Assembly (NCBI GenBank): GCA_041552775.1
Contig: JBFEKH010000011.1
Location: forward strand, 1-42,743
Length of the DNA: 42,743 nt
Reading direction: 5' to 3'
From: Allopontixanthobacter sp041552775
Lineage (GTDB): Bacteria > Pseudomonadota > Alphaproteobacteria > Sphingomonadales > Sphingomonadaceae
Below are positions 8,891 to 17,349 of the stretch, in pieces (the first letter of the stretch is position 1; each line of letters opens with the position of its first letter). Made by a program: the position numbers and the translations under genes. Below the pieces are notes generated by a model. That model was not told where the DNA came from. It ran no database searches and saw only the letters and a program-made list of their open reading frames with translations.

Positions 8891-8924
8891 AGTCTGCACC
8901 TGAACGGCGGTTCATGATCCCGTG

Positions 8925-10028
8925 ATGGCAGACGTCCCCCGACAAGCGAATTCGCCGCGCAAGGCTTCGTCTGGCAAGCCGACATTCTGCGCGCCTGCCA
9001 AACTGGATCAGGTCCTGCTGCGATCTGCAGGGACCGGTCAGGCCGAAATCATCGCGTTTCTCTGCAGTCCCGAGGCTTGGCCGGATATACCCGAAGCAGT
9101 CGAACTGGTCGAAACCCACATGGCGCTGCTCTTTTTCGCAGGCGACCAGGTGTACAAGATGAAACGCGCCGTCCAGCTGAAACACATGGACATGCGCCTG
9201 CTTGAAACGCGGGTCACATTCTGCCGCCGCGAAGTGGAGCTCAACCGGCAGCTCGCTCCGGATGTCTATCTCGGGACGGTCCATGTCACCCGCGAGGCGG
9301 ACGGGACGCTGGCAATCGGCGGCGCGGGTGAGCTACTCGAACCGCTGGTGATCATGCGGCGGCTGGATGTGCAGCAGGGGCTGGACCAACGCATCCTGCA
9401 TGGCGGCGTTACCTCCGAAGAGATCGACAGTCTGAGCAAATTGTTGGGCGGTTTTTATGCGCGCCAGCCGCCCGCCTGTATCGGTGCGCAGGATTTCGTC
9501 GTGCTGTGGCAGGAAATGGTGGGCCGTGTGCGCGCAACACTGATGGACCCGCAATTCGGGCTGGACCGATACCTCGTCGATCCGCCGCTCAATCTGATGG
9601 AGGGGTTTCTCAAGACGCATTCCGATGTCCTGCGTGATTTGGTCAAACAGGGCCGGATCGTGGACGGGCACGGCGATCTGAAGCCGGAACATATCGTGAT
9701 GGGACCGCGCTTGCTGGTGATCGACCGGATCGAATTCGATGACCGGCTGCGGATCGCTGACCCGTTTTCCGAAATGGCCTTCCTCGGGCTGGAATGCGAA
9801 CGGCTGGGCGCGGCGTGGATCGGACCACGCCTGATGGCCGGTCTGGCAGACCGGTTGGGAAGCGGGCGGCCGCAATCGCTGATGCAGTTCTATCGGTGTT
9901 ACGAAGCCTGCCTGCGGGCCCGCCTGTCGATCGAACATTTGCTGGACGAAACACCGCGCACGCCCGGTCGATGGCCGGTCCAGACCCATGATTATCTGCA
10001 GCGCGCGATCCCTGCCGCTCAATCGTAA
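8925..10028 (+). CDS. COG2187-type aminoglycoside-phosphotransferase-like protein
   Basis: This 367-residue protein has a kinase-like fold of the aminoglycoside phosphotransferase group. The catalytic loop reads GRIVDGHGDLKPEHIVM (near residue 245), with the HGDL signature. The metal-binding segment is RLLVIDRIEFDDRLRIADPFSEMAFL. Many family members carry a second, C-terminal P-loop ATPase half; this one ends after the kinase-like half, so it is the short form. A real antibiotic substrate is unlikely. Such genes are often found in stress or low-oxygen islands, and the target is unknown. An in-frame GTG one codon upstream is an alternative start. Its end overlaps the end of the convergent prs-like gene by 10 bases. 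Confidence 0.78.
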   Translation: MADVPRQANSPRKASSGKPTFCAPAKLDQVLLRSAGTGQAEIIAFLCSPEAWPDIPEAVELVETHMALLFFAGDQVYKMKRAVQLKHMDMRLLETRVTFCRREVELNRQLAPDVYLGTVHVTREADGTLAIGGAGELLEPLVIMRRLDVQQGLDQRILHGGVTSEEIDSLSKLLGGFYARQPPACIGAQDFVVLWQEMVGRVRATLMDPQFGLDRYLVDPPLNLMEGFLKTHSDVLRDLVKQGRIVDGHGDLKPEHIVMGPRLLVIDRIEFDDRLRIADPFSEMAFLGLECERLGAAWIGPRLMAGLADRLGSGRPQSLMQFYRCYEACLRARLSIEHLLDETPRTPGRWPVQTHDYLQRAIPAAQS

Positions 10029-11014
10029 GGCAGCAGGTCGGTCACTGCTTCGCCGGAATGGAGCCGACCGATCACGTCCCCGACAAGTCCGGAAACTTCG
10101 ACGATATCGATCATCGACCGTGCGCTGTTCGGCAGGTCGGCGGGCAGGGGCACCGTATCGCCCAGCAGCATCCGGTCCGGCGCGCCGGGGCCGAACAGCG
10201 GCGCGTTGCCGGTGAACATGCCATGCGCCGCCGCCGCGATTACCTGCGTTGCTCCTGCATTGCGGCTAGCCTCGGCCGCGCGCAGGATCGTGGTGCCGCT
10301 GGCGATCAGATCGTCGAATATGATCGCCGCGCAGCCCGCGACGTCGCCGGTGAAATAGGTGCCAGAAACCTCGCCCTCGCTGCGATGCTTGTCCATGATC
10401 CCCTTCCTCACCGGGCGCCCCAGATGCTGTTCGAGCGAATAACGCAGCAGTTCGGCCCGCTTGTTGCCGCCAGCATCGGGGGAAACTACTGCGAACTCGG
10501 TGCCTTCATCCGCCACTTCCGCGATCCGCGCGGCGAATTGCCCTGCCACGGAAACATGCTCGGTGCGGCAGGTGCGGAAGGCGTTTTCGAATGCGCTCAA
10601 ATTATGCACCTCCACCGCCAGGATGCCGTCCGTGCCCACGCTTTCGAACAGCTGCGCGACGTAACGGGTCGATACCGGATCGCGCGGCTTGGTCCGGCGG
10701 TCCTTGCGGCTGTAGGCGAGGTAGGGCGTCACCGCGGTGACCCGCGCCGCGCCTGCATCTTTCAGTGCGCCGATGAAAAACAGCAGCCGCACCAGCTTGT
10801 CATTGGCCGATGCGCCTACCTCACCATGCAGGGAATGCACGACGAAGATGTTGCGCCCGGCCACTTCGTCCAGGGGCCGCGCCTTGTGCTCGCCATTTTC
10901 GAACTCGCGTTCTTCGTGCCGCGACATTGTCAGGCCCAGCCGGAAGGCCAGGCGCAGGCCAAACTCGCCGCTCGAACCGAGCGCGAACAGCATGGGATTG
11001 TCGGGCATCGTCAT
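10019..11014 (-). CDS. prs: Divergent ribose-phosphate pyrophosphokinase (PRPP synthetase)
   Basis: About 331 residues resemble PRPP synthetase, which makes 5-phosphoribosyl-1-pyrophosphate from ribose 5-phosphate and ATP. Recognisable parts are FENGEHKARP near the start, YLAYSRKDRRTKPRDPVSTRYVA near residue 95 (canonical YARQDR), the VVSPDAGG region, and the PRPP-loop IIFDDLIASGTTILRA. Several motifs differ from housekeeping Prs, for example SGTT in place of the usual TAGT. This is probably a specialised paralogue and its activity should not be assumed. The frame is open to 11104, but ATG 11014 matches the family start. It is divergent from acs and convergent with the COG2187 gene. A 14-base shared element lies 90 bases upstream of the start. 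Confidence 0.8.
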   Translation of the reverse strand: MTMPDNPMLFALGSSGEFGLRLAFRLGLTMSRHEEREFENGEHKARPLDEVAGRNIFVVHSLHGEVGASANDKLVRLLFFIGALKDAGAARVTAVTPYLAYSRKDRRTKPRDPVSTRYVAQLFESVGTDGILAVEVHNLSAFENAFRTCRTEHVSVAGQFAARIAEVADEGTEFAVVSPDAGGNKRAELLRYSLEQHLGRPVRKGIMDKHRSEGEVSGTYFTGDVAGCAAIIFDDLIASGTTILRAAEASRNAGATQVIAAAAHGMFTGNAPLFGPGAPDRMLLGDTVPLPADLPNSARSMIDIVEVSGLVGDVIGRLHSGEAVTDLLPYD

Positions 11015-11103
11015 TGTGTGAGCGTCATGCTTCGGGCCTCTACATAAGGGCGCTCGTCCGGTGCCCCGGCTGCCTGTTCTAAAGCCCGGCCCGGACCTGC
11101 TCA

Positions 11104-11117
11104 TTAGGTAGACTACC
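11104..11117 (-). promoter_or_regulatory. Candidate FixJ-regulon element before prs
   Basis: On the minus strand this reads GGTAGTCTACCTAA. It matches the hsp20 element at 9 of 14 positions, including the right half (TCT, CCTAA). It also contains a GGTAG-A-CTACC palindrome (11107-11117). It lies only 28 bases from the acs element, so the divergent prs and acs genes may share a regulator. Confidence 0.35.
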
Positions 11118-11145
11118 GGAACTTGTGCCTGCGCAAGGAAGCCAC

Positions 11146-11159
11146 GGGGAATCCCCTAA
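11146..11159 (+). promoter_or_regulatory. Candidate FixJ-regulon element before acs-PDH operon
   Basis: GGGGAATCCCCTAA lies 66 bases upstream of the acs start codon. It shares GGGGAATCCC exactly with the copy before the antiporter gene and CCCTAA with those before the COG2187 gene and hsp20. GGGGAATCCCC is itself a near-perfect palindrome. Confidence 0.45.
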
Positions 11160-11225
11160 TTACATCGCGCCATCGGGCGGCGAAAACATCCGCTCCAGCC
11201 AACACCGAGGGAGCTTACGGAAACC

Positions 11226-12971
11226 ATGGCCAGCGAACTGATCCGCAAATCGGAGGAAGACCGCTGCCATACCAACTTCCCGGATATCGAGCGCGCATTG
11301 GAAACGCTGGGCTGGGACGATTTTCGCGGCTGGCTCGACTATCTTCCCGGCGGCAAGCTGAACATCGCCCATGAAGCGGTCGATCGGCACGTGCTGCATG
11401 GGCACGGCAACCGCGAAGCCCTGCGCTGGCTGGGCAAGGACGGCTCCGTGCGCAGTTTCAGTTATGCCGATCTGAAACGCGAGACAGACCGCTTCGCCCG
11501 GATGCTGGCCGATCGGGGGCTGGGGCAGGGAACGCGGGTCTATTCGCTGCTGGGCCGGGTGCCGGAATTGTACATCGCCGCGCTCGGCACGATGAAGGCG
11601 GGCGGGGTGTTTTGCCCGCTGTATTCGGCGTTCGGACCCGAACCCGTCCGTGCGCGGCTGACCATCGGCAAGGCGGAGGTCCTGATTGCCGCGCCGCGCG
11701 ATTACCTGCGGAAAGTCTCATCGGCGCGCGGTGAATTGCCGGCGCTGAAACATGTTTTCCTGTCCGGCCCTGCTGAAGGTCAGGACACCGCCGATCTGGC
11801 AGCGGCGTTGGCGGACACCAGCGCCGAATTCGACCTGGCACACACCGGGCCGCAGGACATGGCGCTGCTCCATTTCACCAGCGGCACAACCGGGCGGCCC
11901 AAGGGCGCGGTCCATGTCCACGAAGCGGTGGTGGCGCATAATGCCACTGGGCGTATCGCCCTCGACCTGCGCGAAGGGGACATTTTCTGGTGCACTGCCG
12001 ATCCCGGCTGGGTCACCGGCACGTCCTACGGGATCATCGCGCCGCTGACCAACGGGGTGACGATGGTGGTGGACGAAGCGGAGTTCGATCCGCGCCGCTG
12101 GTACGAATTGCTCGAACGGGAAAAGATCACCGTCTGGTACACCGCGCCCACCGCGATCCGGCTGCTGATGAAGGCCGGGGCGGAACTCGCCCACGCATGT
12201 GACCTGTCGGCACTGCGCTTCATGGCCAGCGTGGGCGAGCCGCTGAATGCCGAGGCGGTGGTCTGGAGCAACGAGGTTTTCGGGCGGCCATTCCACGACA
12301 ATTGGTGGCAGACCGAAACCGGCGGGATCATGATTGCCAACTTTCCTGCGATGGACGTGAAACCGGGTTCGATGGGCAAGCCGTTGCCGGGGATCGAGGC
12401 GGGGATCGTCGATGAAGAAGGCGGGCGCGTGATGCCGGTCGGCGCGGAAATGGAACCGGGCGAACTGGCGCTGAGGCCCGGCTGGCCATCCATGTTCCGC
12501 CAATATCTCGACGAGGGCGCGCGCTATGCCGCCACGTTCAAGGACGGCTGGTACCTGTCGGGCGACATGGCTGCGCGCGACGCAGACGGATATTACTGGT
12601 TCGTCGGGCGGGGGGACGATGTGATCAAATCGTCCGGCCACCTGATCGGGCCGTTCGAGGTCGAAAGCGCGCTGGTGGAACATCCCGCCGTGGCAGAGGC
12701 GGCGGTAATCGGCCTTCCGGACGAACGCGCCGGGGCCATCGTCAAAGCCTTCGTCACGCTGCACCGCGGGTATGAGCCGAGCGAAGCACTCACCAAGGAA
12801 CTGCTCGGCCATGCGCGGCTGAAACTCGGGGCTGCAATTGCGCCGCGCCAGATCGAAATACGTGACGATTTGCCGCGCACCCGTTCCGGCAAGATCATGC
12901 GGCGGCTGCTCCGGGCGCGCGAACTCGGGCTGCCGGAAGGCGATACCTCCACGCTGGAAACGCCGGCATGA
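11226..12971 (+). CDS. acsA: Acetate-CoA ligase (AMP-forming)
   Basis: This 581-residue adenylate-forming enzyme most likely makes acetyl-CoA from acetate, ATP and CoA in the cytoplasm. Motifs seen are LLHFTSGTTGRPKGAVH (P-loop, residues about 215-231), DNWWQTETGG near 360, YLSGDMAARDADGYYWFVGR near 445, and PRTRSGKIMRR with the catalytic, acetylation-prone Lys556. The WWQTETGG motif is typical of acetyl-CoA synthetase rather than longer-chain ligases. It is shorter than the usual 650-residue Acs. Its stop overlaps the PDH E1alpha start (ATGA), so translation of the two is coupled. In this setting it may recycle acetate to acetyl-CoA next to pyruvate oxidation. Confidence 0.9.
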   Translation: MASELIRKSEEDRCHTNFPDIERALETLGWDDFRGWLDYLPGGKLNIAHEAVDRHVLHGHGNREALRWLGKDGSVRSFSYADLKRETDRFARMLADRGLGQGTRVYSLLGRVPELYIAALGTMKAGGVFCPLYSAFGPEPVRARLTIGKAEVLIAAPRDYLRKVSSARGELPALKHVFLSGPAEGQDTADLAAALADTSAEFDLAHTGPQDMALLHFTSGTTGRPKGAVHVHEAVVAHNATGRIALDLREGDIFWCTADPGWVTGTSYGIIAPLTNGVTMVVDEAEFDPRRWYELLEREKITVWYTAPTAIRLLMKAGAELAHACDLSALRFMASVGEPLNAEAVVWSNEVFGRPFHDNWWQTETGGIMIANFPAMDVKPGSMGKPLPGIEAGIVDEEGGRVMPVGAEMEPGELALRPGWPSMFRQYLDEGARYAATFKDGWYLSGDMAARDADGYYWFVGRGDDVIKSSGHLIGPFEVESALVEHPAVAEAAVIGLPDERAGAIVKAFVTLHRGYEPSEALTKELLGHARLKLGAAIAPRQIEIRDDLPRTRSGKIMRRLLRARELGLPEGDTSTLETPA

Positions 12972-13963
12972 ACGGCCCCGCAACCAGCAAGGTCAAACTT
13001 GATCACGCCCATTGTCTGGAGCTGCTGCGCCAGATGCTGCGCATCCGCCGGTTCGAGGAAAAATGCGCCGAGCTGTACACCAAGGAAAGGATCCGCGGGT
13101 TCCTGCACCTGTATATCGGGCAGGAAGCAGTGGCGGTGGGCATCATGCAGGCGCTCCGTCCCGATGACGCCGTGGTCGCGACCTACCGCGAACATGGCCA
13201 TGCTTTGGTCCGCGGGGTGCCCGCCAATGCGATCATGGCGGAAATGTACGGCAAGCAGGAAGGGTGCAGCGGCGGGCGCGGCGGTTCGATGCATCTGTTC
13301 GATGCCGCCACCCGCTTTGTCGGCGGCTATGCCATCGTCGGCGGCGGATTGCCGGTAGCAGTGGGTCTAGCGCTGGCGGACGCCATGCAGGGCCGTGCCT
13401 GTGTGACCGCCTGTTTTTTCGGCGAGGGCGCGGTGGCCGAGGGTGAATTCCACGAGGCGATGAACCTGGCGGCGCTGTGGAAATTGCCGGTGCTGTTCGT
13501 GTGCGAGAACAATCTCTACGCGATGGGCACCGCGCTGGACCTGTCGGAATCGCAGACCGATCTCCGCACCAAGGCGGCAGCCTACAATATGGGCGCAGAG
13601 GCGGTGGATGGCATGAATGTGGTCGATGTGGAGGCAGCGGCGCGGAGGGCGGTCGGGGCCATCAGGGATGGCAAGGGGCCGCAATTCCTCGAATGCCAGA
13701 CCTACCGCTTCCGTGCCCATTCGATGTTCGATCCGCAGCTTTACCGCACTAAACAGGAAGTCGAACAATGGGTTGGGCGCGGACCGATCACGCGGTTCCG
13801 CAATTGGGCCTTGTCCGCCGGTGAACTGCGCGAGGCTGATGTGGCAGCGCTGGAAGAGGAGATCGTAGCCGAGATTTCCGCCGCAGTTGAATTTGCCGAA
13901 GCGGGCACGTGGGAACCGGTCGAAAACCTCCTGCATCATGTGGGCGCGGAGAAGCGGATATGA
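12968..13963 (+). CDS. pdhA: Pyruvate (2-oxoacid) dehydrogenase E1 alpha subunit
   Basis: This 331-residue thiamine-diphosphate-dependent subunit catalyses decarboxylation of pyruvate or acetoin together with E1beta. It contains FLHLYIGQEAVAVG, TYREHGHAL and GRGGSMHLFD, and the ThDP motif starting at GEG (152-154) and ending at ENN (180-182). It ends with the phosphorylation-loop-like YRFRAHSMFDPQLYRTKQEV. The usual GDG of the ThDP motif is GEG, a substitution also found in E1alpha relatives. The heterotetrameric E1 form with separate alpha and beta chains is the same layout as the acetoin dehydrogenase system, so acetoin is an alternative substrate. It overlaps acs by 4 bases and E1beta by 4 bases. 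Confidence 0.88.
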   Translation: MNGPATSKVKLDHAHCLELLRQMLRIRRFEEKCAELYTKERIRGFLHLYIGQEAVAVGIMQALRPDDAVVATYREHGHALVRGVPANAIMAEMYGKQEGCSGGRGGSMHLFDAATRFVGGYAIVGGGLPVAVGLALADAMQGRACVTACFFGEGAVAEGEFHEAMNLAALWKLPVLFVCENNLYAMGTALDLSESQTDLRTKAAAYNMGAEAVDGMNVVDVEAAARRAVGAIRDGKGPQFLECQTYRFRAHSMFDPQLYRTKQEVEQWVGRGPITRFRNWALSAGELREADVAALEEEIVAEISAAVEFAEAGTWEPVENLLHHVGAEKRI

Positions 13964-14934
13964 TCCAGACCACCTACCGCGAAGCGATGCGCGAAGCGAT
14001 CCGCACGGCCATGCAGGATGACCCCGGCACCTTCCTGATGGGGGAGGACGTGGGCCATTACGGCGGCTGCTATGCCGTTTCCAAGGGCCTGCTGAAGGAA
14101 TTCGGCCCGCAGCGTATCCGCGACACGCCGCTCTCCGAAAGCGGCTTTACCGGTGCGGGGATCGGCGCAGCGATCGGCGGCATGCGGCCCATCGTGGAGA
14201 TCATGACCTGCAATTTCTCGCTACTCGCGCTCGACCAGATCATGAACAATGCGGCCACCATCCGCCACATGTCGGGCGGGCAATTCACGGTACCGCTGGT
14301 CATCCGCATGGCCACCGGTGGCGGACGGCAATTGGGCGCGCAGCATTCGCACAGCCTGGAAGGATGGTATGCGCATATCCCCGGCCTGCGCATCCTTGCC
14401 CCGGCAACGATCGAGGATGCGCGCGGCATGCTCGCGCCCGCGCTGGCCGATCCCGACCCGGTGCTGATCTTCGAAAACGCTCTGCTGTACAACGATGCGG
14501 GCGAAATTCCGGACGAAGTTTCGGTCGATATCGACCATGCGGCGATCCGCCGCGAAGGCAGTGACATTAGCCTGATCACCTATGGCGGTTCCCTGGGTAA
14601 ATCGCTGGCCGCGGCCGAAACGCTGGAGGGCGAGGGGATTTCCGCCGAGGTTTTGGACCTGCGCGTGCTGCGCCCGCTCGACGATGCGGCGATCCTGGTC
14701 AGTGTCGCCAAGACCCGCCGCGCAGTGATCGTGGATGAAGGCTGGCGGTCCGGCAGCCTGTCCGCGGAAATAGCCATGCGGATCATGGAGGGCGGGTTCT
14801 GGACCCTCGATGCCCCGATTGCACGGGTGTGCAGTGCGGAAGTCCCCATGCCCTATGCGCGCCATCTGGAAGAAGCGGCCATGCCTGGCACTGCGCAGAT
14901 TGTCGCCGCGGCCCGCCAGATTTTGGGGCGGTAG
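13960..14934 (+). CDS. pdhB: Pyruvate (2-oxoacid) dehydrogenase E1 beta subunit
   Basis: This 324-residue beta chain of E1 starts MIQTTYREAMREAI and contains FLMGEDVGHYGG, RIRDTPLSESGFTGAGIG, RPIVEIMTCNFSLLALDQI and QLGAQHSHSLEGWYAHIPG. Its C-terminal transketolase-like domain holds LDLRVLRPLDDAAI and VIVDEGWRSG. All family landmarks are present and the length is normal. Reading could begin further upstream at 13909, but the ATG overlapping the E1alpha stop (ATGA) matches the family start. Unlike some PdhB proteins it has no N-terminal lipoyl domain. It pairs with the preceding E1alpha and feeds the following E2. Confidence 0.9.
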   Translation: MIQTTYREAMREAIRTAMQDDPGTFLMGEDVGHYGGCYAVSKGLLKEFGPQRIRDTPLSESGFTGAGIGAAIGGMRPIVEIMTCNFSLLALDQIMNNAATIRHMSGGQFTVPLVIRMATGGGRQLGAQHSHSLEGWYAHIPGLRILAPATIEDARGMLAPALADPDPVLIFENALLYNDAGEIPDEVSVDIDHAAIRREGSDISLITYGGSLGKSLAAAETLEGEGISAEVLDLRVLRPLDDAAILVSVAKTRRAVIVDEGWRSGSLSAEIAMRIMEGGFWTLDAPIARVCSAEVPMPYARHLEEAAMPGTAQIVAAARQILGR

Positions 14935-14936
14935 CT

Positions 14937-16091
14937 GTGGGAACCTTTACCATGCCATCCCTTGGTGCGGATATGGAAGCGGGAACGCTGGTCGAATGGA
15001 TGCGCCAGCCCGGAGACGAAGTGACGTACGGCGACATCATCGCGGTGGTCGAGACGGACAAGGGTGCAATCGAAGTGGAAGTGTTCGAGGATGGCCGGAT
15101 CGACCGCATTTTGGTGGAGCCAGGCACAAAGGTCCCGGTCGGTACGCCGCTGGCAGAGATTGTCGGGGCTGGGCAGGCACCTCATGCCGAAGCGGCTGGA
15201 GAGCCGGTCCCGAATCCGGCGTCAGCACCGCCTCCTGAAGTCACCAAACCTGCTGCTGCTCCTCCAGCACCGACAACATTGCTGCGCGCTTCGCCCGCGG
15301 CGCGCAGCCTCGCCGCGGAACAGGGCATCGACCTTGGCACTATCACCGGCACCGGCCCGTCGGGCGAGATTCGCCGCGCCGATGTCGAGGCGGCGGAGCA
15401 GCCTGCAATGCACCCGTCCGGCCCCGATCTGGCCCCGATGCGCCGGGCTATCGCTGCCGCAATGGAGAGGTCGAAACGCGAAATTCCGCATTATTACCTG
15501 ACCCACACCATGGATGTTTCCGGCCCGCAATCATGGCTGGAGCACTATAATTCCGGTCATCCGCCTGCGGAACGCATATTGCTTGGCGCGCTGCTGGTGA
15601 AGGCGTCTGCCTTGGCGCTGCGGGTATTTCCCGAATTCAACGGATTTTACGAACAGGGACATCATGCCCCCAGCGATGCCATCCATGTCGGCCTCGCCAT
15701 CGCAATCCGCGGCGGCGGGCTGGCTGCTCCGGCAATCCATGACACCGATACGCTGCCGCTTGGCGAATTGATGGTGAAAATGCGGGATCTGGTCGGGCGC
15801 GTCAGGAAGGGCGGCTTCCGATCCTCCGAAGTCAGCGATCCGACCGTCACCGTTTCCGCGCTGGGTGACCGCGGGGTGGAGGCGCTGCTGCCGGTCATCT
15901 ACCCGCCGCAGGTTGCGATAATCGGGTTCGGAACACCCCTGCCGCGCGCATGGGCGGTTGGGGACGCTGTGGCGGTGCGCACGGTGCTGTCCGCCTCGCT
16001 CGCAGCCGATCACCGGGTCAGCGACGGGCACCGGGGTGCATTGTTTCTGCGCCGGATAGAGGAACTTCTCCAGCGTCCGGAAGCCCTATGA
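14937..16091 (+). CDS. pdhC: Dihydrolipoamide acyltransferase (E2) of the 2-oxoacid dehydrogenase complex
   Basis: This E2 of about 384 residues has one lipoyl domain (residues 1-78, lipoyl-Lys42 in ETDKGAIEVEV). A Pro/Ala-rich linker follows, then a peripheral-subunit-binding domain (ASPAARSLAAEQGIDLGTI, about 120-155) and the catalytic domain. The active-site motif is LAADHRVSDG, with His359 and Asp363. It transfers the acetyl group from lipoamide to CoA. The start is a GTG 2 bases after the E1beta stop; ATG 14952 is an alternative. No E3 gene follows, so dihydrolipoamide dehydrogenase must come from elsewhere. The gene instead ends in an ATGA overlap with an acyl carrier protein gene, which is unusual for a PDH operon. 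Confidence 0.88.
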   Translation: MGTFTMPSLGADMEAGTLVEWMRQPGDEVTYGDIIAVVETDKGAIEVEVFEDGRIDRILVEPGTKVPVGTPLAEIVGAGQAPHAEAAGEPVPNPASAPPPEVTKPAAAPPAPTTLLRASPAARSLAAEQGIDLGTITGTGPSGEIRRADVEAAEQPAMHPSGPDLAPMRRAIAAAMERSKREIPHYYLTHTMDVSGPQSWLEHYNSGHPPAERILLGALLVKASALALRVFPEFNGFYEQGHHAPSDAIHVGLAIAIRGGGLAAPAIHDTDTLPLGELMVKMRDLVGRVRKGGFRSSEVSDPTVTVSALGDRGVEALLPVIYPPQVAIIGFGTPLPRAWAVGDAVAVRTVLSASLAADHRVSDGHRGALFLRRIEELLQRPEAL

Positions 16092-16333
16092 CCAAAGATG
16101 AACTGCGCGCCGTGATCCTTGAAGAAATTGCCGCTATCGCACCGGAAGGTGCGGGCATGCCGATTGGCGATGACGATGATCTGCGCGAAGTGATGGACTT
16201 GGATTCCATGGATATCTTCAATCTGGTCGTCGCCGTGAGTACGCGGCTGGGGGTGGAAATCAGCGAGGCTGATGTCGGCAAGCTCACCACACTGCGCGGG
16301 GGTACGGACTTTCTCGGTTCGCTTGTGCAATAG
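16088..16333 (+). CDS. Acyl carrier protein encoded at the end of the PDH operon
   Basis: This 81-residue acidic protein matches the acyl carrier (PP-binding) fold. It has a helix-rich N-terminus, an acidic DDDDLREVM segment, and the 4'-phosphopantetheine attachment Ser40 in DLDSMDIFN. It then continues LGVEISEADVGKLTTLRGG, matching ACP helices II to IV. It overlaps the E2 stop by 4 bases and follows no fatty-acid or polyketide gene. Co-translation with acs and PDH suggests it accepts or presents an acetyl or related acyl group linked to these enzymes. That role is inference; a holo-ACP synthase from elsewhere would be needed. It is convergent with the HupE-like gene. Confidence 0.82.
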   Translation: MTKDELRAVILEEIAAIAPEGAGMPIGDDDDLREVMDLDSMDIFNLVVAVSTRLGVEISEADVGKLTTLRGGTDFLGSLVQ

Positions 16334-16365
16334 GACCGTGGAAGATCGCTGCCGGCTCTGTTCGG

Positions 16366-17349
16366 TCAGATGATGATCCGGTCCACCAGCCAATATGCGC
16401 TGGTGATGCCAATTGCGTAAGCGGCGAAGCGGATGCCGGGCAGCAGTGCGGGCTGCGCCATTTTGCGCAAAGCGGCCAGCCCGGCCAGAACGGCGATGAT
16501 GACGCAAAGCTGCCCGCCTTCCACGCCGACATTGAACGCCAGCAATGCCGGAACGATGTCTCCTTCCGGCAAGCCGATTGCGCCCAAGGCTCCGGCAAAT
16601 CCGAACCCGTGAAGCAGGCCGAACAGCAGCGCGATTACCCATGGGAACCGCAGTGTCAGGCTGGGCGCAGTGCCGGGTTTGCGGACGATCTCGACTGCCA
16701 GAAACACGATGGACAGCGCGATCAGCGCCTCCACCGGTCGCTGCGGCATTGACAGGAAACCCAGCGCCGCGCCCGCCAGCGTCAGCGAATGGGCCAGCGT
16801 AAATGCGGTTGCCGCCATCACCACCGCGCGCGGACGGCGCAGCAGCAGGACCAGCGAGATCACGAACAGCAGATGATCCCAGCCAGTCAGGATATGGTCC
16901 ACGCCGATCAGGAAATAACTGCCCAGAACCTGCCAGGTGCTCGCCCGGCCGGTAATGGTGGCGACTGGCTGCGCGGCGGTCAGGCGGTGAACCTGTATCG
17001 GCTGGCCCAGCGGGGCGAGGCGAAGCAACATATCGCCGGGGCCGGACAGGGCCGGGATACCGATGGTCCCGCCAGCAAGATCGCCAGCGCATCGGACCTG
17101 CGCATTGCCGAGGATCGCGCCGCCGACAAAGCCCTGCTTCACTTCGCCGGTGTAGCGGCAATTGCCGGGTAGTTGCGGCGCGGCAATTGCGCCCGTCGGC
17201 GGCTGAGCCAGGGGCAATTTCCATGCGATCCGCCAATCCTCGGCGCGCTGCTCGGTCAATTCGAGATATCCGGGCCGCAGTTCGTCGGCATGTGCGGCCA
17301 CCGGCAGATACAGCATCAGCAGTGCGAGAAACCTCGCCAGCAGCCTCAT
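16366..17349 (-). CDS. HupE/UreJ-like membrane protein
   Basis: This protein of about 327 residues has a signal peptide (MRLLARFLALLMLYLPVAAHA), a periplasmic segment of about 130 residues, and then six or more transmembrane helices. The helical part has the HupE/UreJ_2 signature GVDHILTGWDHLLFVISLVLLL, followed by FTLAHSLTLA and FGLLHGFGFAGAL. His and Asp residues in these helices are thought to bind metal in the HupE group (nickel uptake). The actual substrate here is unknown. The reading frame extends upstream to 17541, but the Met at 17349 starts a clear signal peptide and overlaps the PpiC stop by 4 bases. It is the last gene of a three-gene operon with ppiC-like and DUF3604 genes. Confidence 0.8.
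   Translation of the reverse strand: MRLLARFLALLMLYLPVAAHADELRPGYLELTEQRAEDWRIAWKLPLAQPPTGAIAAPQLPGNCRYTGEVKQGFVGGAILGNAQVRCAGDLAGGTIGIPALSGPGDMLLRLAPLGQPIQVHRLTAAQPVATITGRASTWQVLGSYFLIGVDHILTGWDHLLFVISLVLLLRRPRAVVMAATAFTLAHSLTLAGAALGFLSMPQRPVEALIALSIVFLAVEIVRKPGTAPSLTLRFPWVIALLFGLLHGFGFAGALGAIGLPEGDIVPALLAFNVGVEGGQLCVIIAVLAGLAALRKMAQPALLPGIRFAAYAIGITSAYWLVDRIII

Noticed and set aside
8925..10028. Aminoglycoside resistance gene
   Set aside because: The kinase-like motif fits COG2187 proteins of unknown role; no resistance-gene context or mobile element is present.
11718..12983. A 421-codon minus-strand frame over acs
   Set aside because: It is antisense to a clear acetyl-CoA synthetase and lacks any family motif.
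12968..16091. Acetoin dehydrogenase operon
   Set aside because: The subunit layout is similar, but no acetoin regulator or acoX-type gene is nearby, and acs at the head favours acetyl-CoA metabolism. It remains a possible alternative substrate.
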